Of a DNA stretch of 64,000 nt, positions 1 to 10,232 are shown one piece after another. The stretch is from a virus. The stretch lies in IMG/VR virus record IMGVR_UViG_3300029787_005266, positions 27,043-91,042 of that record; one strand, given 5' to 3'. The position numbers and the translations under genes are program-made. Positions within the stretch are counted from its first letter, which is position 1; each line of letters starts with the position of its first letter. The notes under the pieces were generated by a model. The model saw only the letters and a list, made by a program, of their open reading frames with translations, was not told the DNA's origin and did no database searches.

Positions 1-1
1 C

Positions 2-3000
2 AAAGGTTTATTTTTTGCTGAAATAGAAGAAAACATAAGATACAAAACACCTTTTGATCCTGCAAATTATGATTCTTGGAACGATGAACATGTAGGTGAA
101 GTTTGGTTAGATACAAAGCAACTTAAATTTTTATGGTATGAACAAGGAGAGTTAGAACAAAGACTTTTAAACTGGGGGAAAATACATCCTGCAAGTGTTG
201 TATCAGTAAAAGAATGGGTGCGAAGCATTTATACTCCTACAAATTACAACATATTATCAGCAACAGTTGAAGGCCAACAACAAGATATCACAGGCACAGC
301 ACAAACAAATTTTGTTACACAGAATGTTTTTGACGATGTAAAAAATACGTTTGTTGAAAGATATTTTTACTGGGTAGAAAAATCTTCTACAGTACCTGCA
401 GTTGACAATAGATCTATCTCTACGGCACAAATTGCCAGCACAATTGAAGATCCAAAATCATATACTGAAAATTTCAGTGCTGTCGTTGACTCTAATGCAG
501 TTTTATTAAGTATCCAGCCAAGTGTGTTGACAAATAAAAATATTGCTTTTCATATTGAAAGCACTACAGACACTGACCCAATTCAAGCACATGAAGAGTA
601 TGTATTGTTATCAGAAGGTGATCCAAACGTTTCTTTGCCAAAAGATCTTGTACAAAAATATCACGATTCATTAGTTGGTGTAGATGTAAATGGTAGAACA
701 GTGCCTGATTTAGACTTCCCGGAAGACATGCGTTTTGGTACATTGAATAGACCTAGACAATCAATATTCAAAAATAGATTGAATGCACTGGAAACTGTGG
801 TTAAATTTATCAACACAAGATTGATATTACAACCATACGCAACACTGGTTGACTTGAGTTTGATGACTGCATCGGATCCTATTCCTAACATACTATTAGG
901 TGGCTACGATCAAATAGTTGACACTGACATAGACTTAGCCTATATCAATACAGAATCATTTATAGCTGGTCGCAAAGTGTTAGTCACAACAGATTCTTTG
1001 GTACAAGGATGGGCAATTTACAATTATGATGGCGAACAATTTATCAGAGAGCGTAACCAACAGTTTGATACAAATAGATATTGGTCATATGCTGATTATT
1101 ATGCTAATGGCTACTCATCTTTCACAGTGCCAGATATTATTGTAGCAGACGAAAAGGCAAAAAAACAACTGTCATCTGATATAGGACAAATTGTTAAAGT
1201 CAAGTCATCTTACAATGGGGCTTTTAGATTATATGTTACCACAGCAGATGGATATGATATTGTAGGAATTGGCAATGGCACAATTCAATTGGATGCTTCT
1301 TTGTATGATTACGCAAGTACATCTAGAGGATTTGGTGGCGAAGCATATGACTCTTTAACATTCGATGAAGAAGCAGTTCAAGAACTAAGAAATATTCTAC
1401 AGGCAATTAATTCGTTTGAAGAAAGTTCAGACTTTGATGCGTCAGAAGTATTCTTCACTGCGATCAAAGTTGCACTGGCTCAAGATCCTGGAGCAGACTG
1501 GGTTGTTAAATCATCATTTGTCAAAAAAACAAACGAAATAGAATCAATATCTACCCAATCTGAATTCCAATTAGATGTGTCAAACTCAGTTGATGCTTTC
1601 TTTGATGAAGTACTTCCATACAAGACACAAGTGCGTGATGATGTTAGCAAATATGGCATCAAAGAAACAATGGAAGGCGACTTCACTGACTTTGACAATC
1701 CTACGTATTGGGACAGCGACCTAGGAAAATATGTTACTCCGACAGTTGTAGCAGGTGACTCAACTTACTTCGATGTGTATGAAAATAATCCACACAAATT
1801 TTTCTCTGACAATTACAAATACAAAATTGTTGAAATTGCTGTAGACAAAGGCGGAGCAGGATACACAGTTGCTCCTAACATAACAATATCTGGAGGTGGA
1901 GGTTCGGGCACAGTTGCAAAAGCAAATATTCAAAACGGAGCTATTTCTAGTGTAAAAGTTATTACTCAAGGCACAGGTTATTCTACTAATCCAACAATTA
2001 CCTTAACAGGCGGTGGCGGAGGTGTTACAGAAGAAGCAAAAATACGTGCGGTGCTTACAAATAACAAAACAAGAAAACTTAATGAAACAATCAAGTTTGA
2101 CAGAGTAGCAGGCAACCATGCACTTGCTGGTGGCCCAGCAAGTATAAAGACTTGGACAAAAGATACAGTATTTGCTCAAGGTGACAACATCAGATATGAA
2201 AACGAAATATATCGTGCAATATATTCATTCAAATCCGGAGCCAAATTTGATGATGATGTGTTACTAGACGACTCTACAAACAACAATGATTCGTCAACAG
2301 CAAATCGTTATCAAGCTTTAGCATTATGGACAGCGGCTGACAGAATTCATGCTTTCTACGAACCAACAACTAATATGCCTGGTTTGATAGGAGATGGATC
2401 AACCACAATAAATGCATATGCACAACTGATGACTGGATTAGAATATCCAGGAACCAGATTACGTGCGACTACATTCCAAGCTGGTGAAGGATACGATGAA
2501 GCAAACTTTGATGTATTAGCATATGACAAAGCTACTGATGATCCATATGCTGATGCTGATACATTGACTGATTTGGATTTAGTTGTTGATTCAAAAACAT
2601 TCACAACAAATTTAGGAATGCGTCCAGAAGATATCAATGTTGTAGGTGACGCATTTATTTCTGAGTATTCCGCTCACGCACCAGAAGAAGTTTTACCAGG
2701 CGGTGTGTACGATACAATGGATATGAAAGTGTTTACAAGATCAACTGATGGAGCAAGTATTATACAAAAGAGAAATTATTATGGTGATGGATCAACAGTG
2801 TCATTTGCAATTCCAGAACCAAAAGCTCTAGAAGGTATTAGAGTGTTTATAAATGATCATTTCAAAGCACAAACTACTGATTACACTGTGGATTATAAAG
2901 CACAAACAATTACATTTACAACAGCTCCAGAAACAAATTCAATAATAAAAATTGTTGTAATTGGGGTATCAACTGATGACCTATTAGGCAAGTTTCAAGT

Positions 3001-4753
3001 TGAAGCAGATGGATCAACCACAGCATTTGATATCAATGTTGCATTCCATTTAATAAAACAAACTTACGTGTTGGTGAATGGTGTCAAAACATCTCACACA
3101 ATATCACAAACATCAAATGCAAGAACAACAACGGTAACATTTTCTTCTGCTCCTGCCGATGATGCTATTATAGATGTGTACGCATTTGATTTGCCAGCAT
3201 CTACAAAAGCATTTTCTGAAGTTGATCAAACAGAATACTCATTACCAACAGACTCTACAGAAATTAAAATTCAACTAACAACACTTCCGGGAGCGTTTGG
3301 ACCATTCCATCACAAAGTTTTTGTTGAAGGAGTCAGTGGAGACAATAATGGCACTGGTCGATACAAGTTGACACCACCACAGGTCAAATACTACACAGGT
3401 GATGACACAAGTACCGTTTACTTGTTGCCAGACGAACCTATTGGTAGTAATTTGGCAACACCAAGCAACATTGAAGTTTACAAAAATGGAGTCAAATTAT
3501 CTTTGGCCGAATACCAACTGCAATTTAATGCACAAAACAAAGGTGTAATAAACTTTAACACAGCACCAACAACTACTGACAATCTTGCCATAGTGCTTCT
3601 GTTAGGCATGGATTATACAGTTGATCTAGATGGAACACTTACACTACATGGCGATTGGTCAGATGGCAGTACAATGCATAATGAAAAAATCATCGTGACC
3701 ACATTTAACAATCATGATCAAATGACCATGCGTACAGAAGTATTCACAGGAGCAACAGGATCTTTAATTGATGTTGTAGCAGACTTTGGAGGACTTACAG
3801 GAGGAACTACTGCCTCTGATATTGATTATGGTGACCTAGGTGCGACAACCGCTGATTCAGAAGACTTTGGCTCTATTCTATCAAGCACACAAATTATAGA
3901 TATACAAGAAAAAGTTTATGAATTGGCATCAGCACCGTTGAACACAGATTATCTGTTTGTAGGAAAAAACAAAGGGTATTTGACTGCAAACGTGGATTAC
4001 AGATTAGAAGGTAAGAGACTGATACTTCCAAGAAGTGCGTTAGATCTGAGCGACACTATTTCTGTGACATATATCACTGGTCCACAAAGAAAAGAACCTA
4101 TGGGTTACAGGGTGTTCAAAGATATTCTAAACAGAACACATTACAGAAGATTGTCCAAAGCGGCTTCAACAAGACTTGTGCTAGATCTTGGTGTATCAGA
4201 CACAACAATGACCGTGACGGATGGCACTGCTCTACCAGAACCAGACACTGAAAATAATGCTCCTGGTGTGGTGTTTATCGGTACAGAGAGAATCAACTAT
4301 TTTGAGAAAGATGGCAATGTAATTTCAAGACTAGTAAGAGGAACATTAGGTACAGGAGTGAAACATCATGCAGGAGGATCAGTGGTTGTAGATGGATCCA
4401 AACATCAATCTATCGCAGGTTATGAAGACACAACCACATCTGAAGTACACACAAGTGACGGCTCAACAGTATTCTTCGGAACATCATTTACACCAGCAGA
4501 TGCAAATGAATTGGTGGTTCAAGTTGGTGGTACAGCAACTAAAGAATTCACTATAGGTGGAGATTCAACTGCAGGAATAACATTTACCACTGCTCCTGCA
4601 AATGGATTAACAATTAGGATTTCAAGAAAAACGGGATCAGTTTGGTATACATCTGGTGCGTCAACGGCATCGAATGGATTAGGATTACAACAATCAACAA
4701 CATCTCAAGCAACATTCTTACAGGCATCACCTGCTGATTTATCATTGCTATAA
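2..4753 (+). CDS. Giant virion structural protein (partial, 5' end outside window)
   Basis: The frame is open from the first bases of the window, so the real start lies upstream; about 1,583 residues are visible. The protein is Thr/Asp/Gly-rich and predicted mostly beta, with no membrane segment. Two Gly-rich units of the form GxGYxxxPxITxxGGGG are encoded near 1850-2030. A hairpin unit ending in F-x-T/S-A-P recurs near 2910, 3140, 3550 and 4580, each time after a V-x-VNG or similar strand. Size, composition and position just before the fibre genes fit the very large structural proteins of marine T4-like phages (baseplate or fibre-proximal). It ends convergently against the minus-strand fibre gene, 18 bases away. 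Its exact place in the virion cannot be read from sequence. Confidence 0.75.
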   Translation, partial: KGLFFAEIEENIRYKTPFDPANYDSWNDEHVGEVWLDTKQLKFLWYEQGELEQRLLNWGKIHPASVVSVKEWVRSIYTPTNYNILSATVEGQQQDITGTAQTNFVTQNVFDDVKNTFVERYFYWVEKSSTVPAVDNRSISTAQIASTIEDPKSYTENFSAVVDSNAVLLSIQPSVLTNKNIAFHIESTTDTDPIQAHEEYVLLSEGDPNVSLPKDLVQKYHDSLVGVDVNGRTVPDLDFPEDMRFGTLNRPRQSIFKNRLNALETVVKFINTRLILQPYATLVDLSLMTASDPIPNILLGGYDQIVDTDIDLAYINTESFIAGRKVLVTTDSLVQGWAIYNYDGEQFIRERNQQFDTNRYWSYADYYANGYSSFTVPDIIVADEKAKKQLSSDIGQIVKVKSSYNGAFRLYVTTADGYDIVGIGNGTIQLDASLYDYASTSRGFGGEAYDSLTFDEEAVQELRNILQAINSFEESSDFDASEVFFTAIKVALAQDPGADWVVKSSFVKKTNEIESISTQSEFQLDVSNSVDAFFDEVLPYKTQVRDDVSKYGIKETMEGDFTDFDNPTYWDSDLGKYVTPTVVAGDSTYFDVYENNPHKFFSDNYKYKIVEIAVDKGGAGYTVAPNITISGGGGSGTVAKANIQNGAISSVKVITQGTGYSTNPTITLTGGGGGVTEEAKIRAVLTNNKTRKLNETIKFDRVAGNHALAGGPASIKTWTKDTVFAQGDNIRYENEIYRAIYSFKSGAKFDDDVLLDDSTNNNDSSTANRYQALALWTAADRIHAFYEPTTNMPGLIGDGSTTINAYAQLMTGLEYPGTRLRATTFQAGEGYDEANFDVLAYDKATDDPYADADTLTDLDLVVDSKTFTTNLGMRPEDINVVGDAFISEYSAHAPEEVLPGGVYDTMDMKVFTRSTDGASIIQKRNYYGDGSTVSFAIPEPKALEGIRVFINDHFKAQTTDYTVDYKAQTITFTTAPETNSIIKIVVIGVSTDDLLGKFQVEADGSTTAFDINVAFHLIKQTYVLVNGVKTSHTISQTSNARTTTVTFSSAPADDAIIDVYAFDLPASTKAFSEVDQTEYSLPTDSTEIKIQLTTLPGAFGPFHHKVFVEGVSGDNNGTGRYKLTPPQVKYYTGDDTSTVYLLPDEPIGSNLATPSNIEVYKNGVKLSLAEYQLQFNAQNKGVINFNTAPTTTDNLAIVLLLGMDYTVDLDGTLTLHGDWSDGSTMHNEKIIVTTFNNHDQMTMRTEVFTGATGSLIDVVADFGGLTGGTTASDIDYGDLGATTADSEDFGSILSSTQIIDIQEKVYELASAPLNTDYLFVGKNKGYLTANVDYRLEGKRLILPRSALDLSDTISVTYITGPQRKEPMGYRVFKDILNRTHYRRLSKAASTRLVLDLGVSDTTMTVTDGTALPEPDTENNAPGVVFIGTERINYFEKDGNVISRLVRGTLGTGVKHHAGGSVVVDGSKHQSIAGYEDTTTSEVHTSDGSTVFFGTSFTPADANELVVQVGGTATKEFTIGGDSTAGITFTTAPANGLTIRISRKTGSVWYTSGASTASNGLGLQQSTTSQATFLQASPADLSLL

Positions 4754-4771
4754 AAAAATTAAAGAAAAAAA

Positions 4772-7006
4772 TTAAAGTCTGCCAACTACAACTTCAATAA
4801 CACCTACATCAGCAGTGTCTTTTGATTCAAGTGCTTTACCGATTATACAGCCAACTTGATATGATGCAGAATTAAGTTTTGTGCCTACACCTGCAATATT
4901 AGATGACACAATTAAATCTCCTTTTGCAACTACGCCCTTGACTTTGCAAGGCACACGCCCAGTAAGTGCCAAATCAACAACATGAGCACCTTCACATGCT
5001 TCATTCATGATAAAGCCTGGTGCTGTGGATACCACACCCGCCACTCTAGGATCATGTGATACTTCAGTTGTTGTGACTTCGTTTTCGCCACCAAATATAA
5101 TCACTGTGCCTGGCTCATACGGATTGTCAGCAACATATTTCTCAGCCAAGTCAGAATATTGTGCGGCAGTTGCCGTTGTAGTCAATATGTTTGTAGCAGG
5201 ATTGTATGATATTCCATTATCTGTAAACAGTGTATTGCCTGTGGCAGCTGAATCATCTGAATCAACAAATGTAATAAAGTGTGCCGCGTCTGTGCCGTCA
5301 CCTGATCGTGTTTTTACTGTGGTTGCGGCTACTGCCGAGGCAGTTATTGCAACGTTTCCAGCACCAGTAAATCCAACAGCTCCTCCTGTGACATCACCTG
5401 TAATTGAAAAGTTTCTTGATGTTGCTAGTACTGTGGCTGTGTCTGCGTTTCCTGTAAGTGCACCTATAAATGTTGTCGCTGTACAGTTTCTAAATGATGA
5501 AGCGTCTTTGTTGCCATCAACAACAACTGCTTTGTTGGCAGCTACTGTACCGTTTGTGATTCCGTCTAATTTTTCTAGATCAGTTTCATTCATTGAGGCT
5601 GTACCAATTACTAATGAACCTGATGTTGTTTGAATGTCTCCGTCAACATTCAATCCATCATTGATGTTTACAAAAGTTGAATCGGATGAAAGTATTTCAT
5701 TAACTGTTACAGTAGTGGCTGTCAAGTCTCCTTCGAAAGCTGCCACTATGGTTGCAGTTGATGAGTCTGTTACTGCTGTCGCTGTGCCTGCCGAGTTGGA
5801 AAGCACCGCTTTAAATTTATCATCGCCTTCGTTCCAATAAAATACCGCATTGTTGCCTGCTGATCCACGTTGTATTAATATTCCGCCGTCAATATCAGCA
5901 CCACCTGAATTGTTTTTGTTTAATTCTAATAATGCATCTGCAACTTCTAGTGTGGTTGTGTTTACAGAATTTGTTGTACCTGATACAGTTAAGTTTCCGT
6001 CAAGTTGTAAATCTCCACCAACATCCATGTTGCCAGTCATACTTAAATTTCTTATAGTGCCGATGTCAATGTTAGCATCAGCAACCAGTGCCTTGTTGGC
6101 AGCCGCTGTTCCATTTGTGATACCATCTAGTTTTTCTAGATCAGTTTCATTCATGTCAGCTGAGCCAATTATGAATGATCCTGTAGCAGTAACATTCCTA
6201 AATCCTGATGCATCACTATTGGCATCAACTACCACTGCTTTACTTGCCGCCACGGTGCCATTAGTGATACCATCCAGTTTTTCTAGATCAGTTTCATTCA
6301 TGTCTGCAGAGCCAATTATAAATGAACCAGTAGCTGTTACGTTTCTAAAGCCACTTGCGTCTTTGTCTGAATCAACTACCACTGCTTTGGATGCCGCCAC
6401 TGTGCCTGCTGTGACACCATCGATGGTTTCCAGTTCTGCTTCATTTATAGCCGCTGACCCAATAGTAAATCCTGCCGCAGTAACAGTGCCTGATGTGGTT
6501 TGAATATTTCCGTTGACATTAAGTCCATCATTTATGTTTACGAAAGCAGAATCAGTTGAAGATATTTCATTTACATTAAGAGTATCATTTATCTGTACAC
6601 CTGTTGAATCTGTTGATTGTATTTGGTTTACATTTAGTGGATTATTAATTGTGACAACACTCGAATCTTGAGCAGAAATTTCGTCTACACTAATACTTCT
6701 GTTCAAAGTAAATGTCATGGTGTTTCCAGCCGCTGATGTAGTAATATCATTACCTATAAAAGTGATATCACTCGCACCAGGAACCAAACTTACTGTGTTG
6801 GAACTTGAATCTGAAATATCTATTGTTGCCGCTGTGATGGACGACGCAATATCTGTAAATTTTGCAATTCTAACGCCACCTGCCGCAGAACCATCATGTA
6901 CTTTTAATGTGTTTAAATCCGTGTCTACAGTGACTTCACCCACAGCACCTGTGAAAGAACTGTGTTGAGATGTTGTGCCTCGTCTAAACTGTACCTGAGT
7001 TGTCAT
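4772..7006 (-). CDS. Tail-fibre-like protein, opposite orientation to its neighbours
   Basis: About 744 residues. The N terminus (TTQVQFRRGTTSQHSSFTG) resembles the virion-anchoring start of Mtd-type and related phage fibres. The middle consists of tandem units containing NETDLEKLDGITNGT and INDxLNVNxISSxDS. The last ~130 residues (AQYSDLAEKYVADNPYEPGT, then GRVPCKVKG) closely match the C-terminal domain of the plus-strand fibre at 13.4-14.9 kb and resemble peptidase-G2-like or autoproteolytic fibre ends. ATG codons occur at 7012 and 7006; no Shine-Dalgarno is seen, and a GTAAATA late-type box ends 7 bases before the second, so that one is preferred. It lies between convergent and divergent structural genes. 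Likely a receptor-binding or side fibre; its target is unknown. Confidence 0.8.
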   Translation of the reverse strand: MTTQVQFRRGTTSQHSSFTGAVGEVTVDTDLNTLKVHDGSAAGGVRIAKFTDIASSITAATIDISDSSSNTVSLVPGASDITFIGNDITTSAAGNTMTFTLNRSISVDEISAQDSSVVTINNPLNVNQIQSTDSTGVQINDTLNVNEISSTDSAFVNINDGLNVNGNIQTTSGTVTAAGFTIGSAAINEAELETIDGVTAGTVAASKAVVVDSDKDASGFRNVTATGSFIIGSADMNETDLEKLDGITNGTVAASKAVVVDANSDASGFRNVTATGSFIIGSADMNETDLEKLDGITNGTAAANKALVADANIDIGTIRNLSMTGNMDVGGDLQLDGNLTVSGTTNSVNTTTLEVADALLELNKNNSGGADIDGGILIQRGSAGNNAVFYWNEGDDKFKAVLSNSAGTATAVTDSSTATIVAAFEGDLTATTVTVNEILSSDSTFVNINDGLNVDGDIQTTSGSLVIGTASMNETDLEKLDGITNGTVAANKAVVVDGNKDASSFRNCTATTFIGALTGNADTATVLATSRNFSITGDVTGGAVGFTGAGNVAITASAVAATTVKTRSGDGTDAAHFITFVDSDDSAATGNTLFTDNGISYNPATNILTTTATAAQYSDLAEKYVADNPYEPGTVIIFGGENEVTTTEVSHDPRVAGVVSTAPGFIMNEACEGAHVVDLALTGRVPCKVKGVVAKGDLIVSSNIAGVGTKLNSASYQVGCIIGKALESKDTADVGVIEVVVGRL
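6060..6420 (-). repeat. Tandem 147-bp coding repeats in fibre gene
   Basis: TTCTAGATCAGTTTCATTCA recurs at about 6134 and 6281, 147 bases apart, and again near 5573. The repeats encode the NETDLEKLDGITNGT unit and stay in frame. High DNA identity suggests recent duplication and possible length variation. Confidence 0.75.
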
Positions 7007-7022
7007 ATACATTTATTTACCA

Positions 7023-7050
7023 ATATCGCAAACCTTGGTTTGCTGGATAT
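7023..7050. repeat. Inverted repeat between divergent fibre-region genes
   Basis: GCAAACCTTGGTTTGC (7028-7043) is a perfect palindrome, and ATATC/GATAT extend the stem with a two-base bulge. It lies in the 67-base gap between the minus-strand fibre and the plus-strand gene, beside late-type boxes. It could be an operator, a hairpin at either mRNA start, or an invertase or recombination site. Confidence 0.55.
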
Positions 7051-7057
7051 CGTCGCC

Positions 7058-7064
7058 ATAAATA
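7058..7064 (+). promoter_or_regulatory. T4-type late box
   Basis: ATAAATA, nine bases before the ATG at 7074. One end of the divergent fibre region. Confidence 0.5.
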
Positions 7065-7073
7065 ATAAAATAC

Positions 7074-7733
7074 ATGACAGAGAAATTACAAACAGAATCA
7101 CAAACACAGGAAGAATCAGTGAAATCAACCGACGAAACACAAGGTGTAAACATAGAAGGTCATATCAAAATTTTTGACCCAGATTCAGGTGATGTGTATG
7201 TAGACAAAAAGAATGCAATCCACTATGAAAACTTCTCTGTTGCCCTAGCAAAAAGCATAGCAAATAGAACCACAGGATTTATAGAAGAAATGCATTTTGG
7301 TAATGGTGGTACAACTGTAGATTCTACCGGTGTAATTACATATTTGACGCCAAACTCTTCAGGAGACAATGCCAATTTATACAACAAAACATATTACAAA
7401 AGTGTTAACGATACTTCATCATTAAACACAGACACAGCAAGAAATAAAATCACCACAGCACATGTGAACGGCACAACTTACACAGACGTTATTGTGACAG
7501 CACTTTTAGATTTTGGTGAGCCTGCAGGGCAGAGTGCATTTGACAACACAACCAACGTGAATGATACCTATGTGTTCGACGAAATAGGATTATTTTCATG
7601 GGAAGGAACAGCAGGCACGGGAAATTTGTTGACTCATGTTATATTCCACCCTGTACAAAAATCTTTAAACAGATTGATACAGATAGATTATACAATCAGA
7701 ATACAGAGTTTGACTAATTTCGTAGACGTGTAA
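7074..7733 (+). CDS. Conserved virion-type protein, unknown role
   Basis: 219 residues. The N-terminal ~25 residues are polar (Glu/Gln/Thr-rich) and the rest looks like a beta-rich virion protein (IKIFDPDSGDVYVDKKNAI and a C-terminal VFHPVQKSLNRLIQIDY-like stretch). There is no enzyme motif, signal peptide or membrane segment. Similar proteins sit next to fibre genes in T4-like marine phages, as far as I recall. A late-type ATAAATA box lies nine bases upstream of the ATG, and the next gene follows after 19 bases, so it is probably expressed late with the fibres. It could be a fibre connector or a baseplate-associated protein. Confidence 0.6.
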   Translation: MTEKLQTESQTQEESVKSTDETQGVNIEGHIKIFDPDSGDVYVDKKNAIHYENFSVALAKSIANRTTGFIEEMHFGNGGTTVDSTGVITYLTPNSSGDNANLYNKTYYKSVNDTSSLNTDTARNKITTAHVNGTTYTDVIVTALLDFGEPAGQSAFDNTTNVNDTYVFDEIGLFSWEGTAGTGNLLTHVIFHPVQKSLNRLIQIDYTIRIQSLTNFVDV

Positions 7734-7739
7734 TTTTAA

Positions 7740-7747
7740 TTAAATAC
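7740..7747 (+). promoter_or_regulatory. Late-type box five bases from fibre start
   Basis: TTAAATAC followed by ACACG and the ATG of the fibre at 7753. No ribosome site fits in the gap. Confidence 0.5.
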
Positions 7748-7752
7748 ACACG

Positions 7753-9351
7753 ATGGCATACACAATCAACAAAACAGATGGAACAATACTCGCAGTAATA
7801 CAGGACGGCCAATTAGACACAACCAGTTCTGTATCACTTCCTGGAAAATTATTTCAAAATTATGGTGAAATAATAAACGAAAATTTAGTAAAACTTCTGG
7901 AAAATTCTGCATCTGGCACGGCACCTACAGCTCCATTGACAGGTGAATTATGGTATGACAAGACTAATGCAAAATTAAAATTATATTCTGGCACAGAATT
8001 TATTAATATTGCCACAGCAGGAGGTGATGCTTTTACCATAGTTGGTGATGATTCAACAGGCACAGGTGTAAACATTGGTGAAACATTTCAATTTGCTGGA
8101 GGTAGTAATATAACAACTAGTGTGAGTGGAGACACTTTATCAATAGCCACAAGAGATCATATTATAGTAAGTGAAATTTCAGCAACAGATTCAGCATCAA
8201 TAAAAATTAATGATGTGTTGCAAGTGAATCAAATTGAATCTTCTGATTCAACTGGATTACAAATCAATGACACATTGAATGTGAACACTATTGCATCAAC
8301 AGACTCCACAGCAATTCAGATCAATGACACTTTAAATGTGTCTGGCACTGTGTCTGCGTCAACAATTCAAACAACAAATATTACACCTTCATTACTGAGT
8401 GAAGCAGTACAAATTAATTACATAGACACTGAAAAAATTTCCAGTTCATCATCTTCAGCAATTCAAGTGCAAGATGCTGTGAATATCAGTGGAGCATTGA
8501 CTGTAAATGGGTCACTGGTCACAGATGAAGATTTTACTATTGCAGGAGACGGAGCCACAGTGACAGGAATTAAAGACGAAGATGATATGTCTTCAAACAG
8601 TGCAACAAAACTGGCTACACAACAATCAATCAAAGCATATGTAGATAATGAAATAGGTGGCGGCACACTGGAGTTTAGTGATCTGTCTTCCAACACAGGA
8701 TCTATTGTGACAAAAGATGAAGAGTTGGTATTTGCTGGAGGAAACAGCATAACCACATCGGTAACGGCAGGATCTAACACAGTCAATATTGCATTAGATG
8801 ATAATATTGTTGTAAATGAAATTTCATCGTCAGACTCAACTGCGGTACAGATAAATGATACACTGAATGTAAACACAATATCATCATCTGACTCAACTGA
8901 AGTTACTGTTGAAGATGGATTGAATGTAAAAGGCACAGTTACAGCCACAGCTTTTAAAGGAGACGGATCAAATCTTACAGGAACTATATCTGTAACAAAC
9001 GGTGCTAACAACAGAGTTGTTACTGCCGCAAGTACTTCGGCTTTGAATGCAGAATCAAATTTTACATTTGACGGATCAACACTTGCTGTCACTGGAGCAA
9101 TAACTGGCTCCACAACAATTACGGTACCAACGTTGGATGTAAATGTAATACAATCTACAGATTCAACTGCTGTTCAAATAAACGAAGGCATAAATGTAAG
9201 TGGGGCCATTACAACATCAACAGGATTTACAGGAAATTTAACAGGTCAAGTAAATTCTATCACAGTTGGATCAAATGCTACTGGCACAAGAACAGTTTCA
9301 AGCAGTACGCCATCAGGTGGATCTGACGGAGACATTTGGTATAGGGTGTAA
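7753..9351 (+). CDS. Tail-fibre-like protein with MAYTINKTDGT anchor domain
   Basis: 532 residues. The first ~85 residues (MAYTINKTDGTILAV ... GELWYD ... LKLYSGTEF) form a domain shared with the fibres at 10.2 and 13.4 kb, so it is probably the common attachment module. The remainder is Ser/Thr/Asn-rich and carries repeated QINDTLNVNxISSxDS units also seen in the minus-strand fibre, followed by a triple-helix-like region and a short Gly/Ser tail ending SGGSDGDIWYRV. A TTAAATAC late-type box ends five bases before the ATG and there is no Shine-Dalgarno, so translation may be leaderless. The gene for a glycine-rich adhesin-like protein follows three bases after the stop. Confidence 0.8.
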   Translation: MAYTINKTDGTILAVIQDGQLDTTSSVSLPGKLFQNYGEIINENLVKLLENSASGTAPTAPLTGELWYDKTNAKLKLYSGTEFINIATAGGDAFTIVGDDSTGTGVNIGETFQFAGGSNITTSVSGDTLSIATRDHIIVSEISATDSASIKINDVLQVNQIESSDSTGLQINDTLNVNTIASTDSTAIQINDTLNVSGTVSASTIQTTNITPSLLSEAVQINYIDTEKISSSSSSAIQVQDAVNISGALTVNGSLVTDEDFTIAGDGATVTGIKDEDDMSSNSATKLATQQSIKAYVDNEIGGGTLEFSDLSSNTGSIVTKDEELVFAGGNSITTSVTAGSNTVNIALDDNIVVNEISSSDSTAVQINDTLNVNTISSSDSTEVTVEDGLNVKGTVTATAFKGDGSNLTGTISVTNGANNRVVTAASTSALNAESNFTFDGSTLAVTGAITGSTTITVPTLDVNVIQSTDSTAVQINEGINVSGAITTSTGFTGNLTGQVNSITVGSNATGTRTVSSSTPSGGSDGDIWYRV

Positions 9352-9354
9352 CAT

Positions 9355-10212
9355 ATGACATCAAAGTTATATGTTAAGAATGACGGAACAATCCACAACA
9401 CAGAAGAAGTTTATGTAAAAAAGAACGGCAACTGGAAACGTGCTGGTCAAATTTTTGTTAAAGAAAGTGGAACTTGGGAACCACTATTTTCAAACTCAGG
9501 CAATGAAACATTCACCTCGGTTGGACAGCACACATTTCAAGTACCAGCTGGCATATACTCACTCTCAGTAGTCATCCAAGGAGGTGGCGGCGGAGGTGGT
9601 GGTGGTAATGAAGGCGGTTCTGGTGGCGGTGGCGGTGGTGGTGGCGCCGGTGGAAACATCACAGGAAGTATTTCTGTAAGACCATTTCAAGATTTGACAA
9701 TTACAGTAGGAGGTGCAGGAGCAGGTGCTCCTACAGCTCGGAGAGGCGTACTTCCAGTACCTCAAGGATCGGGAGGTGGTAATTCAAGGATTGTTACTCC
9801 ACAAGGAACATATGTGGCAAGCGGAGGCGCTCGAGGAGCATCAGCTCTTACAGGATTTGCTCCTGGCATGTTTGGTGCCGGAGGTGCAGGAGGTACTACA
9901 TCAGGTCCAACTGGACCAACATATACTACAGGAAATTCTGGCTCAAATGGTAGTGATAATGGTGGTGACGGTGCAAGTCAAACAGGTGGTACAGGAGGAA
10001 GTTCTCCCAATTCATTAGGAGCAGGTGGAACTGCAGGTGGATCTGGAGGAGGTGATGTAAACACTGGAGATTCGTCGGGTAAAGATGCATCAGGAAATGG
10101 TGCAGGAGGCGGTGGAGCCGGTGCACGTGACCGAGATCCTATTGTTTACTCGTTTCAATTTTGGTCAGGTGGCAATGGCACTGCTGGAAAAGTTACATTG
10201 TCCTGGAGTTAA
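9355..10212 (+). CDS. Glycine-rich adhesin-like fibre protein
   Basis: 285 residues. The N terminus has two or three short beta repeats around KLYVKNDGT, VYVKKNGNWKRAGQIFVK and GTWEPLF. Next comes the strand-turn motif FxVPAGIYSLSVVIQGGGG that typically opens glycine-rich phage adhesin domains, and then long Gly runs broken by Ser/Thr/Asn to the C terminus. Such Gly-rich domains form polyglycine-II sheets in receptor-binding adhesins of T4-like phages (family knowledge). It is probably the distal tip or adhesin working with the preceding fibre gene. GGT/GGA/GGC codon runs create misleading long open frames in other registers. The receptor is not predictable. Confidence 0.75.
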   Translation: MTSKLYVKNDGTIHNTEEVYVKKNGNWKRAGQIFVKESGTWEPLFSNSGNETFTSVGQHTFQVPAGIYSLSVVIQGGGGGGGGGNEGGSGGGGGGGGAGGNITGSISVRPFQDLTITVGGAGAGAPTARRGVLPVPQGSGGGNSRIVTPQGTYVASGGARGASALTGFAPGMFGAGGAGGTTSGPTGPTYTTGNSGSNGSDNGGDGASQTGGTGGSSPNSLGAGGTAGGSGGGDVNTGDSSGKDASGNGAGGGGAGARDRDPIVYSFQFWSGGNGTAGKVTLSWS

Positions 10213-10232
10213 TCACCGATGAAACAAAACAG

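Noticed and set aside
4754-4771. Terminator between convergent structural genes
   Set aside because: The AT-rich 18-base gap has no stem; same for the convergent ends at 32.7 and 47.86 kb.
5007-6968. Several long plus-strand open frames opposite the minus-strand fibre gene
   Set aside because: They are antisense shadows of a Ser/Thr-rich repeat gene, lack start signals, and their composition (Ser/Val/Pro/Ala runs) is that of a reverse-read fibre.
9713-10126. Gln/Val/Leu- and His/Leu-rich open frames on both strands
   Set aside because: Artefacts of GGT/GGA/GGC glycine-codon runs in the adhesin-like gene.
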